Assembly: GCA_002894685.1 (NCBI GenBank)
Contig: NCRC01000004.1
Coordinates: 62,001-126,000 of the forward strand
Source of the DNA: Salinivenus lutea
GTDB lineage: Bacteria; Bacteroidota; Rhodothermia; Rhodothermales; Salinibacteraceae
Length of the DNA: 64,000 nt
Direction of reading: 5' to 3'
Every line of letters starts with the position of its first letter. The stretch's first letter is position 1. Shown one piece after another: positions 59,304-64,000 of this stretch. Both the position numbers and the translations under genes were made by a program. The notes under the pieces are model-generated. The model was not told the DNA's origin. It saw only the letters and a list, made by a program, of their open reading frames with translations, and did not search any database.

Positions 59304-59753
59304 ATGATCTGGCTCTATCGGCTCCAGCAACGTCTGTCCATCACGCGCCACGAGGCGCTCGCCGTCGGCACCCTGACGGTCCTGTTTCTGACCGGCCTCA
59401 CGGTGCGGCACGTAAAGCAACAGCAGGTGCCCCCCGTGTCTCCCGACTCCCTCGTCGCTCAGACGGACTCGGCATCGGCTGCTCAGTCGGCCCCTGCGGC
59501 AGGCGCTGCGCCCCGCCCGAAGGATCCGCTGAACGTAAATGCCGCCTCGGCCTCCGCCCTTGAGACGCTTCCGGGCATTGGACCAACCTACGCCGAGCGG
59601 ATTGTGCAGTACCGCTCCGCGCAGCGCCCCTTCCAGCGCGTGGACGAGCTTCAGCGGATTCGCGGCATCGGCCCCAAGACCCTGGCGGACCTGCGGCCCC
59701 TGGTGCACGTCGGAGCACGCGACTCTACAGAGGCCCCTGCCCGTCAGGACTGA
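59304..59753 (+). CDS. ComEA-like membrane-anchored helix-hairpin-helix protein
   Basis: A 149-residue protein with an N-terminal membrane segment (EALAVGTLTVLFLTGLTV), an Ala/Pro/Ser linker and a tandem helix-hairpin-helix DNA-binding domain: LNVNAASASALETLPGIGPTYAERIVQYR and VDELQRIRGIGPKTLADLRPL. This is the ComEA pattern; ComEA draws incoming DNA through the envelope during transformation. The two G-I-G hairpins are intact. The type IV pilus block elsewhere in the window could supply the uptake pilus. Its 3' end overlaps the convergent small gene by 10 bases. Confidence 0.87.
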   Translation: MIWLYRLQQRLSITRHEALAVGTLTVLFLTGLTVRHVKQQQVPPVSPDSLVAQTDSASAAQSAPAAGAAPRPKDPLNVNAASASALETLPGIGPTYAERIVQYRSAQRPFQRVDELQRIRGIGPKTLADLRPLVHVGARDSTEAPARQD

Positions 59754-60004
59754 ATGGGCGGGCGGCGCTCGCCGTCGTCCCCTTCCCCGTCCGCCCCGGC
59801 CGCCGCCCCGTTGGTCCCGGTGTCTTGCCGCTCCCGCATGCGCTCGGCCAGCGCCTCCGGCGTCCACTGCTCCGCCACCTTCTGCTCCCGCTCCAAAAAC
59901 CGATACACCGGCACGAGAAGCACGGCGGCCAGAAGCCCAAACCCCACCAGCGTTCCCGCGATAATGGGCAGGTACTCCGGGTCGAACAGGAGCGAAAAAT
60001 CCAT
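59744..60004 (-). CDS. small single-span membrane protein
   Basis: An 86-residue protein with an N-terminal membrane helix (LPIIAGTLVGFGLLAAVLLVPVY), a charged amphipathic segment (FLEREQKVAEQWTPEALAERMRE) and a disordered Gly/Asp-rich tail. No family recognised. The start at ATG 60004 puts the helix near the N-terminus, the natural layout; the upstream frame to 60115 is hydrophilic and unconserved. It overlaps the ComEA-like gene tail to tail by 10 bases. Confidence 0.6.
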   Translation of the reverse strand: MDFSLLFDPEYLPIIAGTLVGFGLLAAVLLVPVYRFLEREQKVAEQWTPEALAERMRERQDTGTNGAAAGADGEGDDGERRPPIQS

Positions 60005-60199
60005 TCGGCACGGGGAGGCGGTTGGAAGGTTGGTTCGCTTCGTTAAACCTGCAGAGGCGTGGTCCGTTCGGAGCGTCCCCATTTTGGCAACGGTCCCCGT
60101 GTTGCGAGGCACCACACAGTCGCCTACGTTGCCATTGGGTCCATCCCCCCGAACCTGTGCGCCCCCCTACGCTGCCCCGTAGCCGCCGCTCCGTCTTCC

Positions 60200-60928
60200 A
60201 TGCCTGCTTCCTCTCCCACGTCCGACCTCTCTTCACTTCGCCTCCTGCTCGTGGAGGACGACCCGGACCTGGGCAACACACTGCACGATTTCTTCTCGAC
60301 ACGGGCCCACACCGTGTCCCTCGTTACAGACGGCGCGGCGGCGCTCAAGGAGATGACCTCCCTGCCCCCCTACGACGTGGTGCTGCTCGACGTAATGCTT
60401 CCCGAAAAGGACGGCTTCGAGGTTCTCCGCGAGGCCCGGCGGGCCGGCGTCGACACCCCGGTGATCGTCCTCACGGCAAAGTCCGAAGACCAAAACAAGC
60501 TGCGCGGATTCGACCTCGGAGCGGACGACTACGTGACGAAGCCGTTCGACGCCCAAGAGCTCGCGGCCCGGGTCCAGGCCGTCTACGAACGAAGCGACGA
60601 CCCCGCCCCCGAGGTCGGAGACACCTACACGTTCGGCGAGATCACGGTTGACCTCACGGACCAGTCGGCCACACGCGACGGAGAACAGATCGCGTTCACG
60701 GACCTGGAGTTCGACATCCTGACGTACTTCATCAACCACCGGGGCCGCACCGTGAGCCGGAAGCAGCTCCTGCGCGACGTGTGGGGCATCAGCGGAGACA
60801 TCACCACCCGCACCATCGACCGTCACGTGGCGGCGCTCCGCAAGAAGATTGAGCCCAACCCCAAGGCCCCGACGCACATCCAGACGGTCTACGGCATCGG
60901 GTATAAGTTCGTCGATCCGCAGGGGTGA
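60200..60928 (+). CDS. OmpR/PhoB-family response regulator
   Basis: A 242-residue DNA-binding regulator. The receiver domain has acidic residues EDDPD near the N-terminus, the phosphoacceptor Asp in VVLLDVMLPEKDGF, Thr in VLTAKSED and the conserved Lys in DDYVTKPF. The C-terminal winged helix (LTDLEFDILTYFINHRGRTVSRKQLLRDVW ... TRTIDRHVAALRKKIE ... TVYGIGYKF) is typical of OmpR. No histidine kinase is adjacent, so it is an orphan here. The start at ATG 60200 leaves a short Ser/Pro N-terminus; earlier frame codons to 60059 are unconserved. Confidence 0.95.
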   Translation: MPASSPTSDLSSLRLLLVEDDPDLGNTLHDFFSTRAHTVSLVTDGAAALKEMTSLPPYDVVLLDVMLPEKDGFEVLREARRAGVDTPVIVLTAKSEDQNKLRGFDLGADDYVTKPFDAQELAARVQAVYERSDDPAPEVGDTYTFGEITVDLTDQSATRDGEQIAFTDLEFDILTYFINHRGRTVSRKQLLRDVWGISGDITTRTIDRHVAALRKKIEPNPKAPTHIQTVYGIGYKFVDPQG

Positions 60929-61019
60929 CGAGCACGCTGCGGCCCGCAGAGGCGACCCGCCCCTGTCACTCCCTACGAATCGTGTGGATTGTGCACCCTC
61001 CTCACAAATCAACAACGAC

Positions 61020-62438
61020 ATGGCGACGGTTTCGCGAGGCGACCTCCTGGAGCTGGACATCGAAAAATTTGCCGACAAGGGCAAGTCGCTCGCCCGCGTG
61101 GACGGGTACGTCATCTTCGTGGAGGGGGCCGTCCCCGGCGACCGCATCAAGGCGTACGTCCATCGCACAAAATCAAACTACGCCGAGGCCAAGCTCGATA
61201 CGCTCCTGGAACCGAGCGACCTGCGCACGACTCCCCGCTGTCGCTACGCCGACGCGTGCGGCGGCTGCACGTGGCAGCACGTCGACTACCAGGCCCAGCT
61301 CGACATGAAGCAGCAGAGCGTGCAGGAGGCGTTCGAGCAGCAGAGCCAGTTCGACGACGTGGCGGTACGCCCGACCCTCGGGTCGCCGAAACCATTCTTC
61401 TACCGCAACAAGATGGGCTTCGACTTCAGCGCGGACCGGTGGCTGACCCGCGAGGAGATCGACTCGGGCGAGGACTTCGACACGGACTTTGCCCTTGGCC
61501 TGCACGTGCCCGGCAATTTCCACAAGGTGCTCGACCTCCAGGAGTGCCACCTCCACTCCGAGCTCAGCGTGCGGCTCGTCAATGGCATTCGGGACTTCGT
61601 GAAGGCCCAGGGCTGGGCCCCGTGGGACATCAAAAAGCAGAACGGCTTTCTGCGCCACCTCGTCCTGCGCACCGGCGAGCGCACCGGCGACTGCATGGTG
61701 AACCTCGTCACCTACGGCGCGCCGAGGGAGCGCGTCACGGCCTTCGCCGACTTTCTGCGGAGCGACTTTCCCGAGGTAACGACCTTCGTCCACACGAATC
61801 ACACCGGCAAGTCCCAGAACCCCGAGGGCGAGGAGCACGTCATCTTCGGCCCGGGCGTCATTTACGACGAGATTGGCGACTACCGGTTCGAGATCAGCCC
61901 CAGCGCCTTCTTCCAGACGAACACCCTGCAGGCCGAGCGGCTCTACGAGGTGGCTCGGGACTTTGCCGACCTCGATCCATCGGATCGGCTGTACGATCTG
62001 TACTGTGGCGCGGGCACCATTTCGCTGTTCATGAGCGATTACGTGGACGAGGTGATTGGGGCGGAGCTGGTGGAGGACGCCGTCGCCAACGCCCGTACGA
62101 ACGCCGAGCGGAACGGCGTTGACAACTGCACCTTCGTGAGCGGTGACCTCAAGGAGCTGTTCACCGACGCCTTCGTCGACACGCACGGACGCCCCGACGT
62201 GCTCATCGTCGACCCGCCCCGCGCCGGCCTGCACAAACGTGTGGTGGCCCAGATCGCGGACCTGGCCCCGGAGCGCTTCGTCTACGTCAGCTGCAACCCG
62301 CAGACCCAGGTGCGCGACCTGGAGCGCCTGCGCGACGTGTACCGGATCGACGCCGTACAGCCGGTGGACATGTTTCCGCACACGCCCCACGTGGAAAATG
62401 TGGTTCGACTGACGCGAAGCGACGGGGACGGGGCGTAG
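61020..62438 (+). CDS. rlmD: 23S rRNA (uracil-5)-methyltransferase RlmD/RumA family
   Basis: SAM-dependent RNA m5U methyltransferase. The 472-residue protein has a TRAM domain (LELDIEKFADKGKSLARVDGYVIFVEGAVPGDRI). Iron-sulfur cysteines follow (CRYADACGGC and a later Cys in LQECHLH), and then the catalytic domain with FFQTN, DLYCGAGTIS, DPPRAG and the nucleophilic Cys in YVSCNPQTQ. TRAM plus 4Fe-4S Cys point to RlmD, but related TrmA-like homologues (RlmCD) can have other targets, so the position modified is inferred. Starts at ATG 61020; the upstream frame is unconserved. It lies 91 bases after the response-regulator gene. Confidence 0.93.
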   Translation: MATVSRGDLLELDIEKFADKGKSLARVDGYVIFVEGAVPGDRIKAYVHRTKSNYAEAKLDTLLEPSDLRTTPRCRYADACGGCTWQHVDYQAQLDMKQQSVQEAFEQQSQFDDVAVRPTLGSPKPFFYRNKMGFDFSADRWLTREEIDSGEDFDTDFALGLHVPGNFHKVLDLQECHLHSELSVRLVNGIRDFVKAQGWAPWDIKKQNGFLRHLVLRTGERTGDCMVNLVTYGAPRERVTAFADFLRSDFPEVTTFVHTNHTGKSQNPEGEEHVIFGPGVIYDEIGDYRFEISPSAFFQTNTLQAERLYEVARDFADLDPSDRLYDLYCGAGTISLFMSDYVDEVIGAELVEDAVANARTNAERNGVDNCTFVSGDLKELFTDAFVDTHGRPDVLIVDPPRAGLHKRVVAQIADLAPERFVYVSCNPQTQVRDLERLRDVYRIDAVQPVDMFPHTPHVENVVRLTRSDGDGA

Positions 62439-62450
62439 CCTCGAACAGCA

Positions 62451-62831
62451 TCAATCGGCGTCGCTAAATTGCTCGGCGCGCTGAATCATACGCCGGACCA
62501 TCACACAGACGTGATCCCAAGCGCCATCGAGCTCTTCGTACTTTTTCTCGCCCAGATAGCCACTCATGGATGCGTAGTCAAGCCATGACTGCGTTTCTTT
62601 TGCCTCCGCGAGCGCCTGCGTCAGCTTTTCGACGAATGCGTCCTGGGACCGACGCCGCGCCCACGCTTCGGCAATGAGAGCCCCTACGGCCCGCGATGAC
62701 CGCCGGATCTGGGACGAAAGCCCGTATCGCTCTTCTTTCGGAAGCCCCAGGGACCACTCATAGATTTTCTGCGAGTTGCGAACGGCCCGCCGGTACGCCT
62801 CCAGCTTCCGAAAGGAGTTGATCTGTCCCAT
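62451..62831 (-). CDS. four-helix-bundle protein (23S rRNA intervening-sequence family)
   Basis: A 126-residue all-helical protein of the S23/four-helix-bundle family. The pattern is FRKLEAYRRAVRNSQKIYEW, then LPKEERYGLSSQIRRSSRAVGALIAEA, then FVEKLTQALAEAKETQSWLDYA and a last helix to the end. Such genes were first seen inside 23S rRNA intervening sequences, but many, as here, stand alone. Function is unknown; pentameric bundles that bind nucleic acid are proposed. The gene is convergent with rlmD, 12 bases apart. Its base composition is a little lower in GC than that of its neighbours. Confidence 0.9.
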   Translation of the reverse strand: MGQINSFRKLEAYRRAVRNSQKIYEWSLGLPKEERYGLSSQIRRSSRAVGALIAEAWARRRSQDAFVEKLTQALAEAKETQSWLDYASMSGYLGEKKYEELDGAWDHVCVMVRRMIQRAEQFSDAD

Positions 62832-62980
62832 GATTCCATCCTCCCTTTGATGCAGACCTGCCCCAAAGACACTTCGGTCGCCTGAAAAATAACGTCGGCC
62901 CGCCGCTCCTCGCCGTTCCCTTCTCGTCCCTCGCGTCTCTGGCCCGGCCTCACCCGCACCCTCTCTGAAAAACGCCCGAT

Positions 62981-63985
62981 ATGCACGATCCCCAAACGGC
63001 CTTCGTCACCGGCGGCACCGGATTCGTCGGCAGCCACCTCGTAGAAGAACTGCTTCGGCGCAACGTCGACGAGGTGCGCTGCCTCGTCCGCTCCGACCCC
63101 AAGTGGCTCGCGGACCTCGACGTGACGACGGTGCGCGGCGACCTGTCGGACGTCGAGGCGCTGTGGACGGCCCTGGACGGCGTGACGCACGTCTATCACG
63201 TGGCGGGGCTCACCCGTGCGCCCGATTGGGACCCCTTCTATCAGGTCAACGTGAAGGGGACCCTCAACCTGATGGGCGCCCTCAAACACGCCGCACCGGA
63301 CGTCGAGCGCGTGCTCGTGACCAGCAGCCTGGCCGCGGTGGGCCGCTGCGACGATCCGCCGGCCACCGAAGACGCCCCCCTCCGGCCCGTCAGCCGCTAC
63401 GGCAAGAGCAAGGCCCAGATGGAGACCGAGCTGCGCGACCCGCACGACATGACGACGTCGTACGCGGAGGCCCTCCCGCTTACCATCGTGCGCCCCCCGG
63501 CCGTGTTCGGCCCCCGGGATCGCGACATCCTTGACTTCTTTCAGGCGGTGAAGCAGCACGTGTGCCCCGTGGTCGGGGGCGACTCGTCGGTCAGCCTCGT
63601 CCACGTCCGTGACCTTGTCGAAGGGATGGTCGACGCCAGCCTCACGCCCGAGGCGGAAGGGGAGACCTTTTTCCTTGGGAGCGAGCGCCCCTACACCTGG
63701 CAGGAGATCAAACGCGCCACGACGGACGCCCTCGACACCTGGGCTGTCACCGTCCCCGTGCCCGGCCCGCTCATCGGTGCCGTGGGCGCGGCGGCGGAGG
63801 CCTGGGGGCGCCTCACCGGCACCTACCCGCCCCTCAATCGCGAGAAGGCGCGCGAGATTCGGTACGCCTGCACCACCTGCTCCAGCAACAAGGCGAGGCG
63901 CACCTTCGACTACGCCCCCTCCGTTTCCCTCGACGAGGGCATCGCCGACACCCTCTCGTGGTACGAGACCGAGGGCTGGCTGTAG
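62981..63985 (+). CDS. NAD-dependent epimerase/dehydratase (extended SDR)
   Basis: A 334-residue extended short-chain dehydrogenase. The Rossmann motif TGGTGFVGSHL is N-terminal, VYHVAGLTRAPDWD follows, and the active site has TSSLAAVG with catalytic Ser and SRYGKSK with Tyr and Lys. The C-terminal half (GSERPYTWQEIKRATTDAL) binds the nucleotide or other substrate. Relatives act on sugar nucleotides, dihydroflavonols or sterol-like substrates; the sequence does not decide which. The ATG follows AACGCCCGAT. It ends 15 bases before the edge of the window and looks complete. Confidence 0.9.
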   Translation: MHDPQTAFVTGGTGFVGSHLVEELLRRNVDEVRCLVRSDPKWLADLDVTTVRGDLSDVEALWTALDGVTHVYHVAGLTRAPDWDPFYQVNVKGTLNLMGALKHAAPDVERVLVTSSLAAVGRCDDPPATEDAPLRPVSRYGKSKAQMETELRDPHDMTTSYAEALPLTIVRPPAVFGPRDRDILDFFQAVKQHVCPVVGGDSSVSLVHVRDLVEGMVDASLTPEAEGETFFLGSERPYTWQEIKRATTDALDTWAVTVPVPGPLIGAVGAAAEAWGRLTGTYPPLNREKAREIRYACTTCSSNKARRTFDYAPSVSLDEGIADTLSWYETEGWL

Positions 63986-64000
63986 CGGCGCTACGCCCCG

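Noticed and set aside
1-63999. CRISPR arrays, insertion sequences, prophage or integration sites
   Set aside because: No regularly spaced direct repeats, transposase-like frames, integrase genes or tRNA-end duplications were seen.

Overview
The window reads as chromosome of a high-GC, probably salt-adapted member of the Bacteroidota/Rhodothermota side of the tree. A Salinibacter-like organism is the best guess. The grounds are strongly acidic proteins rich in Asp and Glu, a RagA/SusC plus RagB/SusD outer-membrane pair, a secreted beta-helix protein ending in a Por/type IX-like C-terminal domain, an Omp85-type barrel, a DASH-type cryptochrome, and start codons preceded by C/T-rich tracts instead of Shine-Dalgarno sites. 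The taxonomic call is inference; there is no rRNA gene in the window.

Layout. Positions 1-11,900 are mostly housekeeping genes: the tail of a GH13 glycosidase, small proteins, aroA, adenosine deaminase, tatA, gatA with an inserted coiled coil, sucD, engB, a serA-like dehydrogenase, a YpdA-like flavoprotein and ispE. From 11,940 to 20,000 lie an ECF sigma factor paired with a TPR-bearing Ser/Thr kinase, then a divergent, lower-GC secreted beta-helix protein and an outer-membrane barrel. From 20,000 to 26,500 are dut, a POT peptide transporter, aspS and a lipoprotein subtilase. From 26,680 to 34,370 a SusD/SusC pair is divergent from an S9 peptidase fused to a sulfatase-modifying-factor-like domain. 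DUF3047 and PKD-SPOR proteins follow.

Positions 36,099-48,495 hold the most distinctive block, a compact type IV pilus / type II secretion-like cluster on the minus strand. In transcription order it is: pilin, PilC, PilB, three pseudopilin-like proteins, PilT, a PilM-PilN fusion, a PilO-PilP fusion and a secretin. The pilin-like proteins start almost directly with their hydrophobic helix and lack the usual prepilin-peptidase site with Glu5. Phased GTGCGCC repeats lie upstream of the pilin.

From 48,800 to the end are an MFS exporter, a lipoprotein alpha-amylase, a PAP2-type membrane protein, a CBS protein, an SDR lacking its catalytic Tyr and Lys, a cold-shock protein with a clear terminator, tRNA-Ala(CGC), DUF2256 plus cryptochrome-DASH, a methyltransferase, lexA, recO, a ComEA-like protein, a response regulator, rlmD, a four-helix-bundle protein and an NAD-dependent epimerase.

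Working together: the SusCD pair, POT transporter, subtilase and S9 peptidase suggest uptake and breakdown of peptides or oligomers. GatA with an AspRS of the non-discriminating kind suggests tRNA-dependent amidation. lexA, recO and the cryptochrome with DUF2256 form a DNA-damage and light neighbourhood. No CRISPR array, insertion sequence, prophage or plasmid origin was seen.
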